Assembly (NCBI GenBank): GCA_958402075.1
Contig: CATXSD010000151.1
Span: forward strand, 1 to 6,149
Direction of reading: 5' to 3'
Source: Mediterranea massiliensis
GTDB taxonomy: Bacteria > Bacteroidota > Bacteroidia > Bacteroidales > Bacteroidaceae
DNA: 6,149 bases
The translations under genes were made by a program, and so were the position numbers. Positions 1-6,149 of this stretch are shown here, one piece after another (within the stretch, counting starts at the first letter, position 1; each line of letters opens with the position of its first letter). A model generated the notes under the pieces. It was given only the letters and a program-made list of their open reading frames with translations. It made no database searches and was not told the origin of the DNA.

Positions 1-794
1 GCCACATGCTGCTGCTCCGCATGGGCGGCCAGTTGGCGGGCAGCCTGCTGATGATAGCCTTGCTGGCCGTCTGCCTGCTCTTTCAGATCAAGACCATCCT
101 GAAGCAGCGGCGGGTGGACGAGATGCGCAGCAGCTTCGTGAGCACCATGATACACGAGCTGAAGCGCCCCGTCCAGACGTTGAAGATGTGCCTGGCCTAT
201 CTGTCCGACACCTCCCTCCGTACCGACACGCAGGCTACCGATGCGGTGGTGGACGACTCCATCGTCGAGGTGGACACCCTCTCGGCCTACCTCCAGAAGC
301 TGCGCGACATGACGCGGGCCGACGACGAGCGTACACCGCTCAGCCTCCGAACCTTCGACTTCCGTCCGATGGCCGAGAAGACCCTTCGCCAGCTGCATAT
401 CCCCGACCACAAGCTCGTGACGTTCGAGACCCACTTCCCGCCCTCGCTCCCCGTGACGGCCGACCCCATGCACCTCTGCAACATCCTGAGCAACCTGCTG
501 GAGAATGCCGTGAAGTATTCGGGCGACTCCGTCCACATCACCGTCACCTGCACGCTGGACGAGCATCGCTTCACCCTCACGGTGGCCGACAATGGCATCG
601 GCATCCCGCCCGCCGAGCAGGTCCGTGTGTTCGACAAGTTCTACCGCAGCACCAGCCTGCCCGACCGCTCCGTGCCCGGCATCGGCCTGGGGCTGAGCTA
701 CGTGAAGCTGCTCGTAGAAGCGCATGGCGGCACCGTCGGCCTGCAGAGCCTGCCGGGACAGGGGACGACGGTAACCGTCACTATACCTCAATGA
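1..794 (+). CDS. Sensor histidine kinase, HisKA/HATPase_c type (5' end cut by window edge)
   Basis: This is the C-terminal part of a membrane-bound histidine kinase that would autophosphorylate and pass the phosphate to a response regulator, most likely the one encoded next at 918. The frame is open to the left edge, so the true start and the periplasmic sensor are missing. Numbering from the first in-frame ATG (position 6), a hydrophobic segment spans about residues 7-28 and is read as the last membrane helix. A dimerisation/phospho-acceptor helix follows with His50 in IHELKRP. The ATP-binding domain shows an N-box (NILSNLLENAVKYS, 159-172), G1 DNGIGI (195-200), F-box FDKFYR (209-214) and G2 GIGLGL (225-230). 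Only about 22 residues separate the membrane helix from His50, which leaves no room for a HAMP domain. The H-box is unusual: Arg54 replaces the normal Thr/Asn four residues after the histidine. The sampled GC content is high (about two thirds at 301-360). The family call is secure; the signal is unknown. Confidence 0.93.
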   Translation, partial: HMLLLRMGGQLAGSLLMIALLAVCLLFQIKTILKQRRVDEMRSSFVSTMIHELKRPVQTLKMCLAYLSDTSLRTDTQATDAVVDDSIVEVDTLSAYLQKLRDMTRADDERTPLSLRTFDFRPMAEKTLRQLHIPDHKLVTFETHFPPSLPVTADPMHLCNILSNLLENAVKYSGDSVHITVTCTLDEHRFTLTVADNGIGIPPAEQVRVFDKFYRSTSLPDRSVPGIGLGLSYVKLLVEAHGGTVGLQSLPGQGTTVTVTIPQ

Positions 795-815
795 GAACAC
801 TATTATAAGGAATAC

Positions 816-897
816 AGGAGTCAGAAGTTAAGCAGTTAAGCCAAATGTCGTGCATCAATATGAACTATTGGCTTAACTTCTTAACTTCTTAACTCCT
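816..897. repeat. Large imperfect inverted repeat between kinase and regulator genes
   Basis: The left arm is 816-844 and the right arm 868-897, around a 23-nt spacer (845-867). Aligned by eye, 27 of the 29 left-arm bases pair. The exceptions are one C opposite A (836 region) and one C opposite a TA dinucleotide near the outer end. The right arm is itself three direct copies of an 8-mer: TTAACTTC at 873-880 and 881-888, then TTAACTCC at 889-896. No T-run follows on the plus strand, so it is not a standard terminator. It sits wholly between the kinase stop (794) and the regulator start (918), ending 20 nt before the ATG. It could be a dispersed palindromic intergenic repeat, or an RNA hairpin that tunes how much regulator is made relative to the kinase. 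Confidence 0.75.
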
Positions 898-917
898 TAT
901 CAATAAATATAATCTGT

Positions 918-1598
918 ATGAAACCCTTGAAGATCCTTTTTGCCGACGACGACCTGAAATACTCCCTGCTTCTGAAACGTTTCTTGGAGAAGGAAGGTTA
1001 TGAAGTAACCTACGTAGGAAACGGTCGCATGGCCGTAGAGCAGTTTCCCCTGGTCAGGCCCGACCTGGTGCTGCTCGACATCAATATGCCCGAACTGAAC
1101 GGCTTCGAAGTGGCGGCCCGCATCCGCGAGGCGGACAAGCACGTCCTTCTCTTCTTCCTATCCGACCGCAGCGACAAGGCCGATCGCCTGCAGGGGTTCA
1201 GCCTCCGGGCCAACGACTACCTGGCCAAGCCCTTTTACCCCGAAGAGCTCATTGCCCGCATCCGTGAGCGCTTTGCCCTCCAGCTGGAGGAAACGGTGGA
1301 GGAGGAAACCTACCGCTTCGGCAACACCGTATTCAACTACAACACCAACGAACTCCGTACGGCCAGCAGCAAGGTGCTCATCACTTCACGTCAGGCGGAT
1401 ATCCTCCGTCTGCTGGCCCTGAACGTCAACAACGCCGTGCCCCGCGACCAACTGTTGGAAGCCGTCTGGGGAGCGGTTTCTTATGCCAACTCCCTGGCGC
1501 TGAACGTGCAGATTACCTACCTGCGCAAGGCTTTGAAGAACGATTCGTCGGTGAGGATTGAGTCGCTCATGAAGAAGGGATACGTGTTGAGGGGATAA
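918..1598 (+). CDS. OmpR/PhoB-family response regulator, DNA-binding
   Basis: A 226-residue transcription factor controlled by phosphorylation, of normal length for the family. The receiver domain (about 4-118) has the acidic pocket Asp10-Asp12, phospho-acceptor Asp54 in LLDINMPELNG, the switch Ser82 in FFLSDRS and the conserved Lys104 in LAKPF. The C-terminal winged-helix domain (about 130-226) has the recognition-helix region SLALNVQITYLRKAL and a wing ending KKGYVLRG. The ATG at 918 is chosen because the receiver domain begins immediately after it. No Shine-Dalgarno is seen, which is normal in Bacteroidota. It lies 123 nt after the kinase gene on the same strand and is its probable partner, although the gap is wide and holds the palindrome. 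It does not match the RprY sequence as I recall it, so no symbol is given. Its target genes cannot be told from the sequence. Confidence 0.94.
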   Translation: MKPLKILFADDDLKYSLLLKRFLEKEGYEVTYVGNGRMAVEQFPLVRPDLVLLDINMPELNGFEVAARIREADKHVLLFFLSDRSDKADRLQGFSLRANDYLAKPFYPEELIARIRERFALQLEETVEEETYRFGNTVFNYNTNELRTASSKVLITSRQADILRLLALNVNNAVPRDQLLEAVWGAVSYANSLALNVQITYLRKALKNDSSVRIESLMKKGYVLRG

Positions 1599-1632
1599 AA
1601 AAAGGGATGCCCCACGTCGCGTGGAGCATCCC
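1597..1632 (-). terminator. Rho-independent terminator of the GH43-GH35 operon
   Basis: A 13-bp stem (1604-1616 with 1620-1632) closes a 3-nt loop. Read on the minus strand it is followed by seven T residues (complement of the A-run 1597-1603). The single imperfect pair (1611/1625) is a U-G wobble in the minus-strand RNA but a C-A mismatch in the plus-strand RNA, and no T-run follows on the plus strand. Both facts point to the minus strand. It lies 38 nt past the GH35 stop codon and its T-tract overlaps the TAA of the convergent response regulator gene. It may weakly stop the plus-strand transcript as well. Confidence 0.88.
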
Positions 1633-1670
1633 CTCAAACCCAAAATTACCAGTTATTGTATGTATTTCAA

Positions 1671-4010
1671 TCAGTACTTGAAATCCGTTGTCTTGACGTA
1701 GACGGCATAGTCCTTGATGAGGCCCGGGGCGCCCTTTTCGGCACGGGGCAGCATGCGGAAGCCGCTCACGTTGTATTCCTTGCCCAGGTCGATGACCACC
1801 TGATGGGGGAAGGCGGTGTTGTCCACCGTCTGCCAGAAGGTGCTCTCCTGCAGGTCGAATATCTTGTCGGCCGTGCGGTTGCCGCTGCGTGTCTCCTCGC
1901 TGTCGGCATAGACGATCTTCCAGTTTTCGCGCGACACGGGCTTGCCGTTGGCATCCAGCACATCGAACTCGGCGATGGAGGCGATGTTGTTTCCGTCGTA
2001 GTTGGACGTAGCGTTCAGGCAGAAGTAGCGTCCCTGGACGGGAGCGGCAAACTTCACTTCCTGCCAGCCGTTGCCGGGCTTGAAGGTACCCTTGTGCACG
2101 GGCTTCTCGGCGTTGAGCTTCAGCGCCTGTCCGTCCTTGCGGTGCGTTTCGGGAGCCTGTACGCGGAGCATGTCGAGGATGGGCTTCTCCAGGCCGACCA
2201 CCTTCGTCTCGGCGGGTCCTTTCAGGTCGAGGACGATGATCTCGTTCTCACCTTCCTTCAGCCAGCATCCGGGCATGTAGAGTGTCTGCTGGGGGCCGAT
2301 TTCCCAGAAGCGGCCCATGGCGTGTCCGTTCACCCAAACCATACCCTTGCCCCACGTCTGCATGTCGAGGAAGGTGTCGCCCGTCTTGTCCAGGCGGAAG
2401 GTGGCGCGGTAGTAGGCGGGACCGTCTACGGCCTGTCCTTTCTGATAGTTCTTGTCGCTGACAAATTCATAGAAGGGCGGCAGGTTGTATACCGACCAGT
2501 CTTTCAGTTCGGTGGCCTGTCCGTTGGCGATGACTTCCACCTTCTCGGTGATGCCCTTGCGGTCGTGGATGGACTTGTCGAAGTTCACGCGCCCCATGGC
2601 TTCCACGAGAATGTCCAGGCGGGTGCCCTTCTTCAGAGGCGACTTCAGCGGAAGAGTGAACTCGCCCTGGCGACGGTCGAGGCGTCCCAGCAGCTGGCCG
2701 TCGGCAAAGATCTGTGCCCAGTCGTGCATCTCGTCCAGATGGAGGGTACCTGAGATATCTTCCTTCAGGGTTGTGCGGTAGAGGATGCTGCCCCAGCCTT
2801 GGTCGAACTGCTCCATCGGTTTGACGCTCTCCGTCTGCTTGGGTTCGGGCAGGTTGTCGAACAAGGGGGCTACCTCCCATTCGGTGATGGCCGGTACCTC
2901 GATGACGGGGAAGGATTCGGGCGGCTCGGGCAGGGTTGTGCCTTCGGGAGCATATTGTTGCAACAGGTCGCGCAGTTGGTAGTACTTCGGCGTGAGCCAG
3001 CCGGCCTCGCTGATGGGCGCGTCATAGTCGTAGGAGCTGCACATGGCCGAGTAGGCGGGATTGTTGGCGCCGCCCCACCAACCGAAGGTCGTGCCTCCGT
3101 GGGTCATGTAGAGGCTGAAGGAGATGTTGCGGTCGAGCATGTCCTTGATGCCGCTCACCATGGTGGCGGCATCGCGCGTCTCGTGCTTGCGTCCCCAGTG
3201 GTCGAACCATCCGCTCCAGAACTCACTGCACATCAGCGGCGTGTCGGGACGGAGTTCCTTCAGTTTCTTGAATTGTTCTTCGATGTTGGCGCCGGTGCCG
3301 AAGTTCACCGTCCAGAGCAGGTCGTCCAGGGCGTTGTTGGTGAAGTTCGAGCTCCAGTCGCACTGGAAGAGGGGCACGTCCGTAAAGCCGGCTTCGCGCA
3401 CCAGGTCGCGGATGGCCGATACGTAGGGCTTGTCGGTGCCGTAGGAGCCGAATTCATTTTCCACCTGCACCATGATGATGTTTCCTCCGCGGGTAATCTG
3501 CAGGTCGGTCAGCTGCTTGCCCACCTCCTTCATGAAGATGCCTACGCGCTCCATGTAGTAGGGGTCGAGCGAACGGAGCTGTACGTCCTGCTTCTTCAGC
3601 AGCCACCAGGGCAGACCGCCCATTTCCCATTCGGCACATACATAGGGGCCCGGGCGTACGATGACGTACATGCCGTGCTTCTGTGCCAGGCGGCAGAACT
3701 TGGCGATGTCCTTGTTGCCCGTGAAGTCGAACTTGCCTTCTTCCTGTTCGTGCAGGTTCCAGAATACATAGAGGCAGATGGTGTTCATGCCCAGTGCCTT
3801 GCACGACTCGATGCGCTGCTCCCAGTAAGGCTCGGGGATGCGCGGATAGTGGATTTCGGCGGCTTTCACCACCATGGGTTTCCCGTTCAGGAGAAACGTG
3901 CCTTTTCCCGCCTCGAACGTACCTGTCGTCTTTTGTGAACACGACGTCATCCCGCCGGCTATGCCTGCGGCCAGGAGGAGGGAGAGGGCGATGCTTGCTA
4001 CTCTTCTCAT
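1671..4010 (-). CDS. GH35 beta-galactosidase, lipoprotein, with F5/8-type C-terminal module
   Basis: A glycoside hydrolase that removes terminal beta-linked galactose with retention of configuration. The chosen start (ATG, complement of 4008-4010) gives a 779-residue protein with a clean lipoprotein signal: MRR, a hydrophobic stretch, then GGMTSC with acceptor Cys24. The residues after the cysteine (SQKTTG) lack the acidic export signal of Bacteroides surface lipoproteins, so a periplasm-facing location is inferred. The TIM barrel covers about 33-350. The predicted acid/base is Glu186 in VENEFGSYG and the predicted nucleophile is Glu263 in CSEFWSGWFDHWG, both in the standard GH35 motifs. Beta-sandwich domains follow (about 400-505 and 528-605; MVWVNGHAMGRFWEIGPQ is typical). 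The last part (about 635-779) resembles an F5/8 type C module with its two halves in reversed order. It is the second gene of the operon, 40 nt after the GH43 gene. An in-frame ATG at 4041-4043 would add 11 residues ahead of the signal peptide and is considered unlikely. The linkage and polymer are not determined by the sequence. Confidence 0.93.
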   Translation of the reverse strand: MRRVASIALSLLLAAGIAGGMTSCSQKTTGTFEAGKGTFLLNGKPMVVKAAEIHYPRIPEPYWEQRIESCKALGMNTICLYVFWNLHEQEEGKFDFTGNKDIAKFCRLAQKHGMYVIVRPGPYVCAEWEMGGLPWWLLKKQDVQLRSLDPYYMERVGIFMKEVGKQLTDLQITRGGNIIMVQVENEFGSYGTDKPYVSAIRDLVREAGFTDVPLFQCDWSSNFTNNALDDLLWTVNFGTGANIEEQFKKLKELRPDTPLMCSEFWSGWFDHWGRKHETRDAATMVSGIKDMLDRNISFSLYMTHGGTTFGWWGGANNPAYSAMCSSYDYDAPISEAGWLTPKYYQLRDLLQQYAPEGTTLPEPPESFPVIEVPAITEWEVAPLFDNLPEPKQTESVKPMEQFDQGWGSILYRTTLKEDISGTLHLDEMHDWAQIFADGQLLGRLDRRQGEFTLPLKSPLKKGTRLDILVEAMGRVNFDKSIHDRKGITEKVEVIANGQATELKDWSVYNLPPFYEFVSDKNYQKGQAVDGPAYYRATFRLDKTGDTFLDMQTWGKGMVWVNGHAMGRFWEIGPQQTLYMPGCWLKEGENEIIVLDLKGPAETKVVGLEKPILDMLRVQAPETHRKDGQALKLNAEKPVHKGTFKPGNGWQEVKFAAPVQGRYFCLNATSNYDGNNIASIAEFDVLDANGKPVSRENWKIVYADSEETRSGNRTADKIFDLQESTFWQTVDNTAFPHQVVIDLGKEYNVSGFRMLPRAEKGAPGLIKDYAVYVKTTDFKY

Positions 4011-4050
4011 GATATTGGTATAATCTATTTGAATATTGAACATTTGTGGC

Positions 4051-5970
4051 TCATTTTGTCAGCTTCACCCGTTTGATGGTGCCGTCTTCATTGAACTCCA
4101 GGCGGTCGATGCACACTTCGCGGTGTGTGCCGGGCGAGAGGCTCTTGTCAAGGTAATGCTTGTTGATGCGGTGGTAGACGATGTACCACTCGTCCGTGCC
4201 GGGCTTGCAGATGACCGAGTTGTGGGCCGGTCCGTAGATTTCCAGTTCAGGATTCTGGAGGGTGACGATGGGGTCGGAAGCCACCTGGATGGGTCCCAAG
4301 GGCGACTTGGCCGTGCCGTAGGCCACGTGGTAATTGGCCGAGCCGGTGTCGTCCACTGACCACATGAAGTAGCAGAGCCCGTTGCGGTAGAACACGTAGG
4401 GCGCTTCGCGGTAGGCATAGTCCTGCAATGTGCCGCCTTCGGGTGTCAGTACCTTCAGCGTTTTCTTCTTGATGGAAACCATATCCTTGTTCAGTTCGGC
4501 TCCAGCCATGTATCCGTTGCCCCAATACAGGTAGGACTTGCCCGAGACGGGGTCAGTAAAGACGTCCACGTCAATCTGCTGGCCGCCTCCCGTGGGCGAT
4601 TCGGTAATCATCGGATGGCCCAGGTCGGTGAAGGGACCCGTGGGCGAATCAGCCGTGGCAACGCCGATCTGCTTACCGCCTCCGTTCTTCGGATTGCCGC
4701 TGAAGTACAGGTAGTAGCGGTAGCCGTCTTTGGTTTTCTTCTCCTCGATGGCAGGGGCCCAGGCGTTGCCGTCGGCCCAGGATACTTGATCAGATTTCAG
4801 GTCGAGCACGATGCCTTCGTAGGTCCAGTCCTTCAGGTCGCTGGACGAGTAGGCGGTGTAGTACCATCCGCCCCATCCGGGCTGGCCGTCGGTGGTGGAG
4901 TAGATGTAATATTTGCCGGTCAGGTTGGAGTAAATGATTTCGGGGTCGGCATGGAAGCCGGGGAGTACGGGGTTGTTGGGCAATTCGCCCAGTTCGGCCG
5001 GCTTGCCCCACTTGTCGGTGATGCGCTTCAGTTCGCTTCGGGTGATGGGGATGATGGTGCCGTGGCGCGGATGGAAGTTCATTTTTACGTCGTGGTCGAT
5101 GACCTTGAAATGCTCCAGGTCGGTAGTTTCCGTAAACTGGTAGGCACCTTTCATGTAGACGTCATACATCAGGATGTATTTGTCCTCGCCTATCAACTTG
5201 AAGGTACCGGCGCCTTCCACCGCTTCCTTGGTTTGTTGCTTGTATTCCAGATTTTCTTTCCACTGGCCGGAGGTCAGGGAGTTTGTGGTAGCTACGCGGA
5301 TGCCGTTGCCGTGTCCTTCCGTCTTGTAGAACAGGTGGTAGATGCCGTCTTTGTAGACAATGTCTCCGTCGATGCACGATTTCTTGTCGGCCGGAACGAA
5401 CAATGGCTTGGGTTCTCCTTCGAGGTCGGTGAAGTCGGCATTGGCATAGGCGTAATAGATAACGTCAGGGCCGTCACCGTATTTCATGGACCAGTAGACC
5501 ATGTACTTTCCCGCTTCGGGGTCATAAATGGTTTGAGGGGCCCACACACGTTTCAGCTTTTCTTGGCCTTCATAGCGCTTCTGCATGTTGATGACCGAGT
5601 GCGACCAGTTTACCAGGTCGGTCGACTTAAGCAACACCATGGCGCGGTTGGAATCCCATCCGTTGTCCGATACCATGTCCGTCACCACCATGTAGAACGT
5701 CTTTCCGTCTTCGCAACGCAGGATGTGCGGGTCGCGTACGCCGCCGGTCGAGCTGATGACTTTGGAGTCGATGACCGGTTTGTTGTCGTTCAGTGCCCAG
5801 TAGGTATATCCGTCCATGCTGACGGCATAGCATACGGCCTCCTGGCTGATGTGGTTGCCGGTGAAGTAAACGAAGAGATAGGCTGCCAGGTCTTTTTCTT
5901 CAATCTTCTCTGCAAAGGCGGGAGTCAAGACCGACAGGCATAAAAGGAAAGCAAGAATTTTGTTTTTCAT
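4051..5970 (-). CDS. Secreted protein with two tandem GH43 beta-propeller domains
   Basis: Starting at the ATG complementary to 5968-5970 gives 639 residues with a type I signal peptide (MKNKILAF to LTPAFA, cleavage expected after Ala20). GH43 enzymes are inverting glycosidases, commonly alpha-L-arabinofuranosidases, beta-xylosidases or exo-galactanases. The N-terminal propeller (about 28-310) opens with YLFVYFTGN, as in proteins annotated as arabinosidases. Its likely triad is Asp80 (GVRDPH, base), Asp201 (CIDGD, pKa modulator) and Glu252 (AVEGAG, acid). The C-terminal propeller (about 332-620) has Asp342 (FHADPE), Asp467 (QIDVD) and Glu522 (YREAPY). Both sites therefore look complete, unlike a catalytic domain plus a degenerate one. 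It is the first gene of the operon with the GH35 gene, so the products probably act on the same glycan. An upstream in-frame ATG (complement of 6022-6024) would put 18 polar residues before the signal peptide and is rejected. Family is secure; substrate specificity is unknown. Confidence 0.92.
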   Translation of the reverse strand: MKNKILAFLLCLSVLTPAFAEKIEEKDLAAYLFVYFTGNHISQEAVCYAVSMDGYTYWALNDNKPVIDSKVISSTGGVRDPHILRCEDGKTFYMVVTDMVSDNGWDSNRAMVLLKSTDLVNWSHSVINMQKRYEGQEKLKRVWAPQTIYDPEAGKYMVYWSMKYGDGPDVIYYAYANADFTDLEGEPKPLFVPADKKSCIDGDIVYKDGIYHLFYKTEGHGNGIRVATTNSLTSGQWKENLEYKQQTKEAVEGAGTFKLIGEDKYILMYDVYMKGAYQFTETTDLEHFKVIDHDVKMNFHPRHGTIIPITRSELKRITDKWGKPAELGELPNNPVLPGFHADPEIIYSNLTGKYYIYSTTDGQPGWGGWYYTAYSSSDLKDWTYEGIVLDLKSDQVSWADGNAWAPAIEEKKTKDGYRYYLYFSGNPKNGGGKQIGVATADSPTGPFTDLGHPMITESPTGGGQQIDVDVFTDPVSGKSYLYWGNGYMAGAELNKDMVSIKKKTLKVLTPEGGTLQDYAYREAPYVFYRNGLCYFMWSVDDTGSANYHVAYGTAKSPLGPIQVASDPIVTLQNPELEIYGPAHNSVICKPGTDEWYIVYHRINKHYLDKSLSPGTHREVCIDRLEFNEDGTIKRVKLTK

Positions 5971-5999
5971 GTCTGAATGGTATATGTATGTAGTTTTTG

Positions 6000-6013
6000 T
6001 TTGCGCAAATTTA
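6000..6013 (-). promoter_or_regulatory. Candidate operon promoter -7 box with overlapping palindrome
   Basis: On the minus strand, 6013-6006 reads TAAATTTG, an exact match to the Bacteroides -7 consensus TAnnTTTG, and lies 35 nt upstream of the GH43 start codon. No TTTG is found at the expected 19-21 nt spacing upstream; the nearest is at about 26 nt. The match is therefore only partial. The perfect 10-bp palindrome TTTGCGCAAA (6000-6009) overlaps the box and would sit close to the transcription start. It could be an operator or chance. A second TAnnTTTG match (TATTTTTG on the minus strand, near 6050-6057) lies farther upstream and also lacks a good -33 partner. Confidence 0.35.
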
Positions 6014-6101
6014 CGAATAAACAATGGTTACAGGGTAGTCAAATCATTCAAAAATAGGTAGAATATCATGCAATGAAAGATATTTGTGTAGATAATAAAG
6101 A

Positions 6102-6138
6102 AAAATCCGCCTCACACCGTGTGGCGAAGGCGGATTTT
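6102..6138. terminator. Hairpin terminator, possibly bidirectional, upstream of the GH43 gene
   Basis: An 11-bp outer stem (6102-6112 with 6128-6138, AAAATCCGCCT paired with AGGCGGATTTT) encloses a 4-nt bulge, a 4-bp inner stem (CACA/TGTG) and a 3-nt loop. The minus-strand transcript would continue TTTTTCTTTATTAT and the plus-strand transcript TTTTCTTGATTTT. Both are U-rich; the minus side is better. It most likely ends a gene lying beyond the right edge, which would make the GH43 gene the first of its own transcription unit. Confidence 0.7.
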
Positions 6139-6149
6139 CTTGATTTTGC

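Noticed and set aside
188..808. Overlapping 206-codon frame on the plus strand within the kinase gene
   Set aside because: The translation is Arg/Pro/His-rich with no domain, and the kinase motifs are all in the other frame.
873..896. Three 8-bp direct repeats considered as a CRISPR or tandem-repeat array
   Set aside because: The units are contiguous without spacers and far too short for CRISPR; they are better explained as one arm of the inverted repeat.
1..1598. Identification of the two-component pair as RprX/RprY
   Set aside because: The gene order fits, but the regulator sequence differs clearly from RprY as I remember it, so no gene symbols were assigned.
1..1598. The two-component pair as the regulator of the GH43-GH35 operon
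   Set aside because: The genes are convergent, not divergent, and polysaccharide loci in this group are usually controlled by hybrid two-component, SusR-like or ECF-type regulators. Nothing in the sequence links them.
2799..3938. Long open frame of 379 codons on the plus strand, antisense to the GH35 gene
   Set aside because: Same composition pattern as other shadows, no domain, and it covers the catalytic barrel of a well-supported gene. The 365-codon frame at 1656-2753 is rejected for the same reason.
4008..4043. Upstream ATG for the GH35 gene at 4041-4043
   Set aside because: It would place 11 extra residues, including charged ones, before a textbook lipoprotein signal, and would start only 7 nt after the GH43 stop. 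The ATG at 4008-4010 fits better.
4615..5943. Long open frame of 442 codons on the plus strand, antisense to the GH43 gene
   Set aside because: It lies wholly within a gene with clear family motifs. Its translation is rich in Val, Gly and His with no recognisable domain, as expected for a shadow of GC-rich codons.
5968..6024. Upstream ATG for the GH43 gene at 6022-6024
   Set aside because: It would bury the signal peptide behind 18 polar residues and lie upstream of the candidate -7 box.

Overview
The window looks like a chromosomal segment from a Bacteroidales gut commensal (Bacteroides, Phocaeicola, Parabacteroides or a relative). The evidence is protein content: a lipoprotein GH35 beta-galactosidase with an F5/8-type tail, a secreted double-GH43 protein, and a HAMP-less OmpR-type two-component pair. 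The starts also lack Shine-Dalgarno sequences, and one candidate promoter matches the Bacteroides TAnnTTTG -7 box. No species call is possible from the sequence alone.

Left part (1-1598, + strand): the 3' end of a sensor histidine kinase gene, cut by the window edge, is followed by an OmpR/PhoB-type response regulator. They are separated by 123 nt holding a large imperfect palindrome (816-897) built on a TTAACTTC-like unit. The pair probably works as sensor and regulator, but its signal is unknown because the sensory domain lies outside the window.

Middle and right (1671-5970, - strand): two carbohydrate-degrading enzymes form a likely two-gene operon, read right to left. The first gene (4051-5970) encodes a signal-peptide protein with two GH43 five-bladed propellers, each apparently with a full Asp/Asp/Glu triad. 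After a 40-nt gap comes a GH35 beta-galactosidase lipoprotein (1671-4010). Together they would strip arabinofuranosyl-type (or similar) and beta-galactosyl residues from a plant cell-wall type glycan such as an arabinogalactan or pectin side chain. The substrate is inferred. No SusC/SusD pair, transporter or PUL-type regulator is visible here.

Boundaries: a strong hairpin plus T-tract (1597-1632) ends the minus-strand operon and overlaps the stop codon of the convergent response regulator gene. A second hairpin (6102-6138) separates the operon from whatever lies to the right. The AT-rich stretch 5971-6101 holds the likely operon promoter. Most of the window is ordinary catabolic gene content. 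The most notable points are the permuted-looking F5/8 tail of the GH35 enzyme, the double GH43 architecture, the HELKRP phospho-acceptor box of the kinase, and the intergenic palindrome.
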